Assembly: GCA_003164755.1 (NCBI GenBank)
Contig: PLUB01000078.1
Coordinates: forward strand, 1 to 48,977
Direction: 5' to 3'
DNA from: Methanosarcina sp.
GTDB lineage: Archaea; Halobacteriota; Methanosarcinia; Methanosarcinales; Methanosarcinaceae
Length of the DNA: 48,977 nt
A program made the translations under genes and the position numbers. Numbering within the stretch: position 1 is the stretch's first letter; each line of letters opens with the position of its first letter. Positions 27,941 through 38,518 of the stretch are shown here, piece after piece. The notes under the pieces were generated by a model that was not told the DNA's origin, ran no database searches, and saw only the letters and a program-made list of their open reading frames with translations.

Positions 27941-28544
27941 ACTCCCATTATTTCAATTCTTTAAAATAAGTATTCTATAGAAGTCGAATCGCCTTTACTC
28001 AACTCATTTATGCTAATAACATCAAGTGTCAGCTTAGAGTTTCCAATTATATCTAAACTGCAGAACTAATATTCTAGGGAATTTCATTCTTCGATTTCAA
28101 TCTACATATATATTAATTGTCTCTGGTTCCATAACATGGAATATATGAAAGTTAACAGCAATTTCCTGGGCCTCAGTTTTAAATACACATCGTAAAAAAT
28201 TTATTGTTTATTTTTCCAGGTGAAGAAAAAAATACTTTCGACATAATTTAAGTACATATTACAAAAAAATAGTACAGTCTGGAGAAATTCTTACTTTGCC
28301 ATTTTTTTGACCCTAGATCCTTGTTTGTAGATTAGAAGGAATTAACGGAAGATATTACAGCATCAAATAAAACATTAATGACGTCTTGATAGATATAATT
28401 TGCTCCATCAACTAAAGATATCATAGCAAAGAGGATTTTGATTTACCTTTATAAATCAAATTTATTAAATGTAGAACCTTAAGACTCCTCTAAGAAACAC
28501 TTGCCTTCGAAGGAATAATAAAATGGCAAAACATATAGGAAATT

Positions 28545-29048
28545 ATGATCACGCATTTTGCACCTGAGGACTTCCAGGAAATAATAGAGATTGAAAAAGA
28601 AGCGTTTTCAGAGCACAATTCTCTACTATATATGAGTTTTTACGAAATGGCTAGAGACGGTTTCCTTGTTGCGAAGCAAGATGGAAAAATAGTGGGGTAT
28701 GTTGTAGGCTATCGTTCCGCAGAGAATGAAGGGCACATTTTTTCCGTCGGTGTCAAAGAAGAGTACCGTGGAAGAGGGATAGGTAGAGAACTAATATACA
28801 CGATATGTAGTATTTTTTTTGCAAAAGGGCTTAAATACGCAAGATTGGAAGTAAGAAATAGTAATAAAAAAGCACAAAAATTATACAAGTCCATAGGATT
28901 CATACCTTGCTGGACCGAACAAAAATATTACTCAGATGGAGAAGATGGTATGGTAATGAAAATGCACTTGCATCCATACCGTCTTTTGATATCAAAACAA
29001 AAATATCTCAAACCTACATTTTCATATAAAAACTCCAGGTCGATTTAA
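28545..29048 (+). CDS. RimI-like GNAT N-acetyltransferase
   Basis: Transfers an acetyl group from acetyl-CoA, probably to protein N-termini as in archaeal Ard1/RimI enzymes. The 167 residues include the family start ITHFAPEDFQEIIEIEKEAF, GYVVGYRS, and the acetyl-CoA binding loop VGVKEEYRGRGIGRELI, with ARLEVRNSNKKAQKLYKSIG after it. This last block is a RimI signature. A C-terminal extension of about 25 residues (YRLLISKQKYLKPTFSYKNS) goes beyond the usual end. ATG at 28545; no strong Shine-Dalgarno visible. TAA stop. It converges with the UPF0058 gene, with 9 nt between the ends. Confidence 0.88.
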   Translation: MITHFAPEDFQEIIEIEKEAFSEHNSLLYMSFYEMARDGFLVAKQDGKIVGYVVGYRSAENEGHIFSVGVKEEYRGRGIGRELIYTICSIFFAKGLKYARLEVRNSNKKAQKLYKSIGFIPCWTEQKYYSDGEDGMVMKMHLHPYRLLISKQKYLKPTFSYKNSRSI

Positions 29049-29057
29049 GAAGCTCTA

Positions 29058-29336
29058 TCAATTACTACCCATAAGCTTGATAATGGAATTCAGAGATTCC
29101 CTCATCTGGACTGATTGGCCATCAGAAATAAAGTCATCCCTGGACATGAGGTTCGCAAGCTCGCCTCCTAAAATGAAAATTGCGCGCTTGTGATCCGCCT
29201 TGCTCCGATGAATATGGACAGGGCTTATGGATAAAGCCTTATAATCATCGAATTCATGCGTTATCCCGTTCCTTTCAAAGTACCTTTTCATTTGGGCCAT
29301 ATATGTGTGCAGTTGTATGAGCTCTTCCTTGTGCAT
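29058..29336 (-). CDS. UPF0058 family protein
   Basis: A 92-residue archaeal protein of the UPF0058 family, function unknown. The N-terminus MHKEELIQLHTYMAQMKRYF is characteristic. The middle has ALSISPVHIHRSKADHKRAI, and the C-terminus is helical (QMRESLNSIIKLMGSN). No signal peptide, membrane segment or cysteine pair. ATG at 29336. The 3' end converges on the acetyltransferase gene. TGA stop. Confidence 0.88.
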   Translation of the reverse strand: MHKEELIQLHTYMAQMKRYFERNGITHEFDDYKALSISPVHIHRSKADHKRAIFILGGELANLMSRDDFISDGQSVQMRESLNSIIKLMGSN

Positions 29337-29569
29337 AGCGAACAGACCTACAATTTTACAAGATCAAATTAATATTATCTTAATCCAGATAAAAGAATTG
29401 CTCGAGGAAATTGATTTCCTATTTCAGCTTAATAAAGAGTTCTATATAACGGTTATGATAAATAATGAAGGATTGCATATTATAGTGTGATATTTAGCAT
29501 CAAAGTGTGAAATCATGCCAAACGTAGTGATTCAATAGGTCGCGTAAATAACTAGTGAACTACCCCACC
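29337..29569. other. Spacer between UPF0058 gene and tnpB relic
   Basis: No gene seen. If the tnpB relic kept its right end, it would lie around 29540-29570, where CTACCCCACCATATC resembles a terminal sequence of this element class. This is tentative. Confidence 0.3.
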
Positions 29570-30881
29570 ATATCTTGTTTATACCCTCCTAGTAAGGGGC
29601 TTTCTTCGAGTCATTCCTCCATCTGTTATCAAATTTGAGATCCATGCAGAATTTTGTATTTTCGAAGATTATCAACAAATTGTTGATAGCCTGTCCACAA
29701 AGCATTTTGTGATAGGAAATGTAATATGATATTGATAGAACTATCCCGATCCCTATCAAGATTGTTTCCACAATCACAAATCATAACATGCTTTCAAGAA
29801 GGCATATCATGGATTTCTAAACAATAATAATATTTCTTAGTTGTGTGTTTTTTTGTCAATTCTTATTACACTTTTACCTACATTTTTTTATTTTATAGGT
29901 CCAGAATTGAACAAATCTACATAAGTTTTCTAGACCCTGAGTAAAACGATTTTGACCTTTCTTTAGTTTGGTCTTCTTTTCCTTTTTACTATATTTTACT
30001 TTGGGTTGAGCCATTTGTTGCACACTAAAGTCACTTACTATGATACTGTTAGTTTACTGTTCTCAACCATAGTTTTAGAAAGTTTGTGTGAGAAGTCTTT
30101 AACTTGATTTGCTTTCTTTCTATTCATTTTTGTAACTGCTTTAGCTATTCTCATGTATGTCTTACTTTTTGTAGAACTTTTTTTAAACATCAATCATGAT
30201 CTCTTCTTGATTTCGCGGTATCATCGTAGGATTCCAATAATTATCAGGTCTAGGTGCTTTTACCTCGAAAAATTTACCATCGTTATTGATAGCAGTAACT
30301 ATCTTTGTAATACTTAAATCAATAGTTATATATTCCGTAATCGAAATAAAAATATTCAAAATAAAAATCATAAGCAACGCAAATAAAAAATTTACCTCTT
30401 GCTTTGTAAAGATTACCGTTTACAATTTCAACCTGTTTGATTTTAAAACCATTAGCTAAATTACCTATATCAAAGGACAGAGGAACATCATTCACCTTAT
30501 GTGAAAATGTAATCATATTATTTTCAACTTTGAAGCCGCTTTGATTGTAGGATAAAGTCATAAGATAATTTCTATCTTTGAAGTTAGGTAGTCGTGCTTT
30601 CAAATCTCCATTTTTAATGTGGCTAAAAAAGAATGATAACTACCATCAAGTCTTTTCAGGACAACTTGAAGTGTTTTTGGATATACTGTGTTGAATTCAG
30701 AATTATGTTTTTTGAAATCAGAATATTTACTTTGCTGTTCAGCGTATTTTACATTAAGATTTTCTCTATCATAAGCATCCTTTCTATCTGCAAGAGCGAA
30801 ATTATAGACTACCCTACATTTGTCGGATAATTTCCAAAGAACATTAACCTATTCTTCAGTTGGATAAATTTGTATTTTCAT
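29570..30881 (-). pseudogene. tnpB (IS605 orfB) relic
   Basis: Fragments over 1.3 kb on the minus strand follow a full-length TnpB. N-terminus from ATG 30881 (MKIQIYPTEE, then SDKCRVVYNFALADRKDAY). Then ARLPNFKDRNYLMTLSYNQS and SGFKVENNMITFSH, the RuvC start IDLSITKIVTAINNDGKFFE with its Asp, APRPDNYWNP, and the C-terminal MICDCGNNLDRDRDSSINII carrying one zinc-ribbon half and the last RuvC Asp. At least one stop (codon 11) and several frameshifts make it inactive. No tnpA is seen beside it. Confidence 0.75.
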
Positions 30882-31741
30882 CACTAGTTTCATGTTTGCT
30901 CTGACTCTCAACACATTTTGTCAAAATAGCTAATGTCACATGTCCTGATGTTGCTATGAAATATACCTTTACCAGAACGTGTCTTCTATAACATTGTTTT
31001 AACATCAGGAAAATTTATTCTGAGCTCTCTTGAATAGATTGTTTTTATAGTGCTGATATACTTTGGAATATCAAATGTTGATTTTGAGGTGAAAATCATG
31101 TGAAAATAATCTAGATATACTCAACGAACTTCTACATCAAAAATTATAATTATATCAGGGGTTTATATATTAGTAAATACACTATCTTTTGACTATTAAG
31201 AGCTTTTATTACTTATTTTACGCATTGTACAAAATAGTAATGGATTCACGGCAAAATGACTCCAAAGATCCAGATTCCACATCATAGTCACTAAATTATA
31301 TATTTAACTATAACTATATACATATTTTCTATCGTAAAAAGAATGGGAAGTTTACAGCTTTCATTCACCACCTTTCACACTGATTAATGTCGAGGAAGGA
31401 GACTTCCAGCCTTAGAGTGAAATAGAAGATAATAATCAGGAGAAGTTTAATTTTAGAAAAAAAACCGTGATTTCCATTAGTTGTTATAAATGATAAACAC
31501 AATACTATTCCTAAACTTTTCCAAATATTGGGAATATGCTTTTTTTTCAAATCTGATCAATGATGCATGAACACAACAAGAAAACAAAGTATATCATAAC
31601 ATTAGTTTTAAGAAATCAAAGTATAATCGATAGTAACATACGAAATAAAATTATATAAATAAAAAAGAGAAACTGTTAACAGTCAGAAAAAAAACAAACG
31701 TAAAAACTGTAAAAAAGGTAAGTGAAAAGAAAAAATACCTT
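30882..31741. other. AT-rich intergenic region upstream of tnpB relic
   Basis: No supported gene. A short minus-strand frame (31365-31550) with one hydrophobic stretch has no ribosome binding site and looks like chance. Nothing else is recognised. Confidence 0.4.
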
Positions 31742-33322
31742 TCAGAGCATTTTAGAAGTCAATATTTTCATATCCGCAGGTATTTTGGTAATGTTCCCAA
31801 CTTTTATACCTATAAGACTTTTAATTGCATTACTTGAAGCAATATCTACAAGTCTCTGAGTAATTACACCGTCAAAAACGACACTTAAAACATCATCTTT
31901 ATAGGCCTTCAATCTGCTGGCAAGATCCCGGACTGCAATTTCTTCTACCACCTTATCCTCAGGATCCAAAATTCTGGCTGTAAGAGTTCCTTTAAGAGCT
32001 TCAACGTGAGGCCTGAACCTGAGAACTTCGGGAGAAACAGAAGCTATCCTTGCCGGAGCAGGAGAAACTCTGACAGCCTCACCCCCAGGAACCTTCATAG
32101 CTGAAACCTTATCATTTGGAGATTTTCCTCTCGGAGTTCTGGCCTTCTGGGATGGCCCAGACAAAACGGTGGAATTTGCGACAACAGGTCTTGTCTCGAC
32201 TTGTTCTGTTACGGGAAAATCTTTCCCATAGACTTTTTCGAAGGTTTTTTTGGGAAGCTTTACCGGAATTTTTTCATGATCCTCTTCAAATATCTTACCA
32301 TAACCTTCTCTCTCAATCCCTTCTTCTTTTGGAAGTTTCTCTCCATAAAAATCTGACTTTGGGGAGACCCTGTGTATCTTAACACGCTTATGCAGCTTCA
32401 TCTCAGCAATCCGTGGAACAACTTCGGGAGCCCGAATAATCCTTTTTGGAATCCTTTCAACTCTGCAGGCATCTTCTTCGACTTCCCTTTCCTGAATTCC
32501 ATATTTTTCGATAATCTGTTCCACTGGAACCTTCCGGCGAAGGGCTCTGATAATTTCCTTCTGGACAAGATCCTCCACACATTTCCCATCTGGAGCACGG
32601 GCAACATAGTCAATATCTGCTACCTGCAAAAGCTCACGAACGATTAGTTCGCCTCCGCGATCCCCATCCGTAAAAGCAGTTACGGTCTTCTTTTTAGTAA
32701 GGTCTGCAACCTCAGGAGGAATATTTGTTCCACCCACACAAATAGTGTTCTTTATACCATAGCGGAGAAGATTCAGGATGTCAGCCCTTCCCTCAACAAT
32801 AATAATGGCATCTGAATTAAGAACATTCGGCCCACAGGGAATTTTGGACTTCCCATAATAAGTAAGCTCGTCAACCCTTACAGACTGCCGGACTTCATCA
32901 GCAAGTTCCTGTGATTCAGGCACAGTCTCATCAAACATTTTGGTAAAGATAAGTTTTGCCCTTTCAATGATCTTTTTGCGCTTTACAGCTCTTACATCTT
33001 CTACTTGGGAGACCTCAATTTTAGCGCTGCAAGGACCTACCCTATCAATAGTTTCAAGAGATGCGGCGAGAATGGATGTCTCAACCTTATCAAGGCTTGA
33101 AGGAACAAAGATATTTCCTTTGGTCTTCCCCCCTTTAGCAGTAACCAGTACCTCTATCCTACCAATTCTGCCAGTTTTTTGCAAATCACGCAAATCAAGA
33201 TCAGCCCCGAGCAATCCTTCAGTCTGGCCAAAAATCGCACCTACGATATCAGGGCGTTCTATTACACCATCAGCATTAATTTTAGAATGAATAATATACT
33301 TTGTAGTATCCGTATTTTGCAT
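31742..33322 (-). CDS. dnaG: Archaeal DnaG-type primase
   Basis: Archaeal DnaG has RNA-primer synthesis activity and is also found with the archaeal exosome. The 526 residues start with the archaeal-specific N-terminus ([20 protein letters not shown]). The Toprim domain spans about 168-265, with IIIVEGRAD (Glu177), [12 protein letters not shown] and AFTDGDRGG (Asp219, Asp221). A charged, low-conservation linker (about 300-430) precedes a C-terminal domain with [19 protein letters not shown] residues. No N-terminal zinc finger, as usual in archaea. ATG 33322 has GGAG about 8 nt upstream. TGA stop. The gene stands alone. Confidence 0.96.
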   Translation of the reverse strand: MQNTDTTKYIIHSKINADGVIERPDIVGAIFGQTEGLLGADLDLRDLQKTGRIGRIEVLVTAKGGKTKGNIFVPSSLDKVETSILAASLETIDRVGPCSAKIEVSQVEDVRAVKRKKIIERAKLIFTKMFDETVPESQELADEVRQSVRVDELTYYGKSKIPCGPNVLNSDAIIIVEGRADILNLLRYGIKNTICVGGTNIPPEVADLTKKKTVTAFTDGDRGGELIVRELLQVADIDYVARAPDGKCVEDLVQKEIIRALRRKVPVEQIIEKYGIQEREVEEDACRVERIPKRIIRAPEVVPRIAEMKLHKRVKIHRVSPKSDFYGEKLPKEEGIEREGYGKIFEEDHEKIPVKLPKKTFEKVYGKDFPVTEQVETRPVVANSTVLSGPSQKARTPRGKSPNDKVSAMKVPGGEAVRVSPAPARIASVSPEVLRFRPHVEALKGTLTARILDPEDKVVEEIAVRDLASRLKAYKDDVLSVVFDGVITQRLVDIASSNAIKSLIGIKVGNITKIPADMKILTSKML

Positions 33323-34490
33323 ATAAATTCTCCTGGAAATATTGTGAATAATTTATCATGAATAATTTTTCAAATTAAATCCCACCGAAATTGATTCAGT
33401 AGCCCTAAATAATTACGATATAATTGTTACTCTGAACTTTGAATCCATTTTCCTGAAGATACAAAAATACCTTCTATACATGAAAACTCGTAAGGTTCAG
33501 ACGATGCAAAAATAGTGAAAAATCAGATTTTATACCAAATCAGGGATAGTACACCCTTGAAGAAACAGATTTAAGAAGTAATGACAATTACGACCGGAAA
33601 GATAACTCCAGCTCTATCATCAATACCATCATTACCTATGCCAGGAGACCTTATCCAGAAGAATATCCGTAATGACTCTATATGAAGGAGACCTTACCTC
33701 AGGAAAGCCAGCTAGATGACCAGCCCAGCTATCTTGAATAAATATACTCCTAACTTTTCGAGCCGACAGACAATAACTTTCGAGCCAAGCACCAATAATA
33801 CTTGCGAGATCCCTGAGGTTTTCTATACATTCCCGAAAGCCTTCGCCCTAACATAAGTTTTCATTTGTGACCCGGAAATAATCTTCAGAGTCAGAAGCCA
33901 AAACTTGTGTTCATCTTCGATGCCTGATAACTGAAATTTTCCATAAATAACCCTGAAAGCAGGTAATCCATGCGTGAGCATCAAAAGAGTGCAAAACGCC
34001 TCATCCCGCAAACAAGGAACTCCCTAACGATAAGTAGTAAAGTAGTAAATAAAATGCATCGTTTTTATTGATAGCACGCTTTTACTTTAACTTCATGGGT
34101 GATGAGTATTAATTTTAGCATTACATAGTTTTATTTAGCCTGATTAGGTACATATATAAATCTAAAATTTGTAGATTTGCATGCGAATTATTCAAATTAA
34201 GTTGTCTTTACGAATTTAGCAATGATGAATGATAAAGTTGTTAATTGATACGACCTTACAGCACAGCCTCTGCCCACCTTTAAAGGAATTTTGGCAAAAC
34301 AGATACCCTACACATCACACTTTTAAATCCATGTATTTAACGCCTCCAGGATTTAAGAACTTTGTGGTTATAAAAAAGTCCCACAAAATCTAGTCATTTT
34401 CTATACACGATATCTTTTAAAAGAATCGACTTTCAGAACAACTATGGAGTAGATTTAGAAATTGTAAAAAATAATAAATTCGATAAACTT
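33323..34490. other. Intergenic region with possible coding relic
   Basis: No intact gene. Between about 33580 and 34020 base composition is more balanced than in the flanks and both strands have longish broken frames; the minus-strand one (33823-34011) reads EDEHKFWLLTLKIISGSQ. I could not relate either strand to a family. Confidence 0.3.
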
Positions 34491-34491
34491 A

Positions 34492-34507
34492 GAAAGGTAT
34501 ATATAAA
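34492..34507 (+). promoter_or_regulatory. BRE/TATA promoter of candidate small RNA
   Basis: GAAAGG (BRE-like) is followed by TATATATAAA at 34498-34507. The centre of the TATA box is about 24 nt before 34526, where the hairpin begins, which is the spacing expected for an archaeal transcription start. Confidence 0.5.
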
Positions 34508-34525
34508 ACTAAATACTTGTAAAAA

Positions 34526-34600
34526 GTTGAACGGGCGAGACATATAAACTTTTTTATGTACTAACCCCCCCACTCCCAAACTCGCTCGTTCAACCACCCA
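34526..34600 (+). ncRNA. Candidate small structured RNA
   Basis: GTTGAACGGGCGAG (34526-34539) pairs with CTCGCTCGTTCAAC (34581-34594): 14 pairs with one G-T wobble. The 41-nt loop holds a small inner stem (ACATA with TATGT) and a C-rich single strand AACCCCCCCACTCCC. The G+C-rich arms stand out in very AT-rich DNA, a known sign of structured RNA. No reading frame explains it. It could instead be a terminal hairpin of the IS110 relic that begins about 230 bp away. Confidence 0.45.
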
Positions 34601-34829
34601 TTAAAAATAATGCCATTGAAATTTAATTATAGAGTATTCAATACTTGCATAGCATCTCATCAATATAAATGGATTCAGAGTTTATTTGACATGAAAGTAC
34701 ATGATCAATCTTCCTACATACTCTCGCCTTCCTCTTCCTCTATAATTGTAATTTCTACTATCATTTTCATACGTTCATCAACCGAAAAGGTTTCAATCTC
34801 AACAATTCTTCTTTTATGAATTTTCCCTT

Positions 34830-35960
34830 TTCATATAAGTTTTCATCTTCGTATATCTCGTCATTTGTAACCAGATATATATAATTAGGGCAATTTCCCT
34901 TGCTAGAGCAATATTGTCTTCGCATGTCCAATTGATTCCTCTTTCGGTTAAAGAATTCTTTTAATTTGCTATTTTTCTTCCTTGCTGCTGCCTGAGCAAT
35001 TTGTATTAGAATCCACCTTACTTCCTTTGATTCTCTTTTTGTGTCGCTACAATTTTAAAATTTATCTGCATATTGGTATATGTTTAGAACTATTCCAAGC
35101 CAAGAAGCAGGCCTATCTATTAGATAAAAATCCCTAATTATCGATTTCAGCAATTAAAGTTGCTGCACCAATTTCTCAAATACAAGAAACTGACATTAAA
35201 ACATTCATTTTCAGTTCATGTTTCCTATGAGCATAATTAAAAATTTATTTATCCAAAGCTTCTATTTCATTGTCAAGATGTTTTATGAGATCTAGGCATA
35301 TCTGAAGCCTCAATGAAATACTTCGAGATATTCCTCTGTCCAGCATCTCATTTTCTAAGCATTTTGTGGGAATATATAGAGACAAGCACTCTATTTGTGA
35401 GTCATAGTTTTCACGAAAGTGAATAGTGATAGAATTACAATATAGGTTTTACCAAAAATATTTGTTAGCACATTATTGATATTATAACACATCAGATGTT
35501 AGAACAAGATTGCTTCATTTTTAATAGCTGTTCTTCTTTGTACAAGTCTGTAGAATCCGAATTTATGAATGAAACTTTTTGATCTTTTGGGAAAACATTT
35601 GATGGCTGAATCATACTATTTAAAGTGTAAATTGTACAATGAATTCTAAATCTACTTTTGATCTTTTTATGGGTAAACACCTTCATATTTCATGCATTTC
35701 CAACTATAACTTTTAGATGCTTTATCAATGAATGATAATTATAATTCCAAAAGTCACTTGTTGATTCACATGCAAAAACATCACATTTTCTGATATATCC
35801 AACTCTTAAGATCTAAAATTTCATCATCATCTCTAGCGAAAAGTTGCAACGATTTTTCACCGGATATACTGAGGACATTAGAAACTGAAAAACGCTTTTG
35901 AATGTCGAAACCACACAAAATATTTACCGTTTCTGCCAATTTAGGCCACTTAATTTGTTT
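34830..35960 (-). mobile_element. IS110-family transposase relic
   Basis: Minus-strand pieces follow an IS110 (DEDD) transposase from end to end: CGFDIQKRFSVSNVLSISGE and DLKSWIYQKM at the N-terminus, ACESTSDFW in the region equivalent to ESTGxYW, then LMSVSCI with EIGAATLIAEIDN (the helix-hairpin-helix of the Transposase_20 domain), and finally ESKEVRWILIQIAQAAARKK followed by LKEFF. Stops and frameshifts are frequent. The element ends are not defined. Confidence 0.65.
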
Positions 35961-36189
35961 GGGTAGTGGAATTATTCAAAGATATCTTAGCATCCGTGAT
36001 CAAAGTCATATTTAAGCCTTCAATTGAAATTTATGAATTAGTTTCAAGAAGTTTTGACAAACCAAAATTAGAACAAATTTCCTGCCCAAGATAACGATGG
36101 AGTTAATGTTCAAAAAAATTCATTGAAGCATATTTTCATTTATTCGAGATTATCATTCGAAGGATTTAGTATTTGTTTTTAGTGTAATT

Positions 36190-36275
36190 TGAGTATTAAG
36201 TTTGATTCCAGCCGAATACCCCGCATCTTGCTGCAGGTAGGGAAACTTCCTCGAGAATCATTATTAACTAATTGT
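36190..36275 (+). mobile_element. Solo end of a transposable element
   Basis: CCCGCATCTTGCTGCAGG hairpin-like sequence, then TTCCTCGAGAATC and TTATTAACTAA. This matches the end of the relic at 25302-25775 (CCACAGCTTGCTGTGG, then TTCCCGAGATCC and CATTAACTAA). No transposase residues of that type were found beside it. Confidence 0.45.
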
Positions 36276-37609
36276 GATATATTTTTAGTTACGTTTGTGC
36301 TATGAAATGAACTACAGAATGCAAACTATTGTGTATAATAAATAAGATATAAAATAGTTTTTTCTAGGAAGCATCGTAAAAAATTTTAATTAGATGAAGA
36401 CCTCATCAACTATTTAGAAAATATATGCTCTGAAATTGGTAAAATATACCATTTTGATTTTTATTAGAGGTGGAATGATAGTGATTTTGTGCATATTGTC
36501 GTTAATACTTAACCAAAATATTCATCTTCAATAATTATGCAGATTATAATAAGTATCACATAAAAAAAAATTAAAGAATACTCTGAGATCAAAAAAAGCT
36601 TTTTGGTTGTTAAATCTGGAGCGATGGAAGTTATAGTAGAACTTTTGATGATGGGGCAACTTCCGATATTATTATAAAACTATTTCGGATTCCAGGAAAC
36701 CAGGAAGAAAATGAATCATAGGAGCAAATCAAAGTATTTGATTTTCAATAATTCCTTTATGCCCAAAACTTGGGATCTTGCATACTCAGTTGCTTGCAGC
36801 TGGGTGCTAAACAGCAAATTTAATTTTTCAAGCCTTAAGCAATTTAATTTTTTCATTGATAGCAACAATTCGTTTTTTTGTTAATTGCCATTTGAGTATT
36901 CCATATTGCTCCTAACATTTTGAAAGATAAGCAAACATATCAATTTATGCTTGATTTAAGGTAAAACTTTGTGGTATTAGAATAATCATTAAAGCTTAGA
37001 TTAAGTTCTCAGATCCTGATTCTACTTCTGATTTAGAAATTCTACTTTCCAATATTTCTCCTTTTAAAGTTGGACTTGTCCAATTATATTCGTTCCTCGT
37101 TATATTTTGAAATTCAATTCTGATACTTTGCTCTGAGGTTATTATGAAGCATTCTTGATCTGATTTAGAGTCTTTAGTATCATTGGTGGCATCAATTTAA
37201 ATATCGTATGAAATTCAGGAATCCACGCATAATATTGATTCTAATTTTCATACAAATCATGAGAAATTTAGACAGTAAAGATTCTTTCTGACAGCGTCCT
37301 AAATGATGTTGATATGATCGTAAGTAAATATAGGATAAGTCTTATTTCTTTCATCTGAATTTCACCCTTTGTAAGTCATGATACTGTTTATACAAGGGGG
37401 AAGTAAATATAAGAATTCTTTTCTGGATATAAGCATTCTTTCCTGGATAAAATATTCGTTTCTGAGTAATTTTAATATATATGTGCGTATATACCTTCAA
37501 GCTTGATAAAACCTTTATTTGCGTTATAAAGCTTGACTATCCCTCTTAGTTTATAAAATTCTGTAACGAAAAGCAAAAGATTTAATGCTAAAAACTCTTT
37601 TAACACTAC
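36276..37609. other. Long intergenic region before the membrane regulator
   Basis: No intact gene. At 37010-37225 a minus-strand frame reads a protein-like stretch (CFIITSEQSIRIEFQN, then EYNWTSPTLKGEILESRIS), probably the relic of an extracellular protein; family unknown. The region 37480-37490 has TATA-like sequences that could serve the gene at 37610. Confidence 0.35.
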
Positions 37610-38518
37610 GTGAATTTTAAAAAGCTTTACAGGATCATCTGTATTTTCTTTTTAATTATGTTTTTTCAGGGGAATGCATTTGCGGCCACAATTCACGGAA
37701 CTGTATATGAGTGGGAGAGTTTCAAACCTCTTGATAATGCAGTCGTTGAAATTAACTCTACTCCTGAACAGAATTTTGTTGCAACGAATGCAAATTATTC
37801 CTTCAATCTTACTCCTGGGACTTACTTGATAACTGCGAATTATTTTGAGGGAAAAACCATAGTTTATACAGCTAAAGAGGAGGTTGTAATCTCAGATAAA
37901 GGAGAGTATGTGCATGACCTTCTTCTATTTCCAACCTATAACGAAGAACTTCTGAACCATAGTAGATTTGAAGTTCCGAACTTGAGTTTTGATGAAACAA
38001 AAAATGTAGATCAGAATAACTCTCAAAATTACTTTTTCGTTTCTGTTTTTCTTGTCTTCATATTCATCCTTTTACTGGCAGGATATTTCATAAAAAAAAT
38101 ATATCTGAAACCCCTTGTGATAACAAATAGTTTTCCGGACGGAGACCGGGAGCCGAAAACATTGCAACCCGAGAGTACCATAGATGAAGAAGAAAATCTT
38201 GATGACACTTTTGAAATAAGTTCTAAGTTACCTACAACAAACTCTGTGGATGTCGGTGATCTTCAAGAGGACCGTGAAATCAATCTCCCTGAGGATCTCA
38301 AAGAACTTCTGAATCTAATTCGAACTAATGGAAACCGAATTACCCAGAGAGAACTCCGGAAAAAATCTCCTTACTCAGAATCAAAAGTCAGCCTTATGCT
38401 TTCAGACCTTGAAGAACGCGGCTTGATTGAAAAATTCAAAAGAGGTAGAGGGAATATTATACGTATTCCTGATGAGCATCTCTATAAACAAACCGAAGAT
38501 GACAGTAAGCAAGAATAG
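37610..38518 (+). CDS. Membrane-tethered winged-helix transcription regulator
   Basis: A 302-residue protein with a secretory signal (residues 1-26, FFLIMFFQGNAFAA), an extracellular beta domain like the carboxypeptidase regulatory/peptidase-associated fold (about 27-115; TIHGTVYEWESFKPLDNAVV, then YSFNLTPGTYLI), one membrane helix (about 142-164, YFFVSVFLVFIFILLLAGYF), an acidic linker, and a C-terminal winged helix (about 225-290; RITQRELRKKSPYSESKVSL, then DLEERGLIEKFKRGRGN). The layout suggests a one-component sensor that binds DNA while anchored in the membrane; the signal is unknown. The start is GTG 37610, the only one that keeps the signal peptide whole. It ends in TAG at 38516-38518, with TAA 13 codons later in frame. 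No partner gene adjacent. Confidence 0.85.
   Translation: MNFKKLYRIICIFFLIMFFQGNAFAATIHGTVYEWESFKPLDNAVVEINSTPEQNFVATNANYSFNLTPGTYLITANYFEGKTIVYTAKEEVVISDKGEYVHDLLLFPTYNEELLNHSRFEVPNLSFDETKNVDQNNSQNYFFVSVFLVFIFILLLAGYFIKKIYLKPLVITNSFPDGDREPKTLQPESTIDEEENLDDTFEISSKLPTTNSVDVGDLQEDREINLPEDLKELLNLIRTNGNRITQRELRKKSPYSESKVSLMLSDLEERGLIEKFKRGRGNIIRIPDEHLYKQTEDDSKQE

Larger units (their letters stand above)
26495..28544. other. Long AT-rich intergenic region
   Basis: Two kilobases without an intact gene. It holds two degenerate copies of repeat A (27220-27300 and 27595-27632) and one broken coding fragment (27746-27940). The remainder shows nothing recognisable. Confidence 0.6.

Noticed and set aside
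31365..31550. Small hydrophobic minus-strand ORF before dnaG
   Set aside because: No ribosome binding site or family; composition like random AT-rich DNA.
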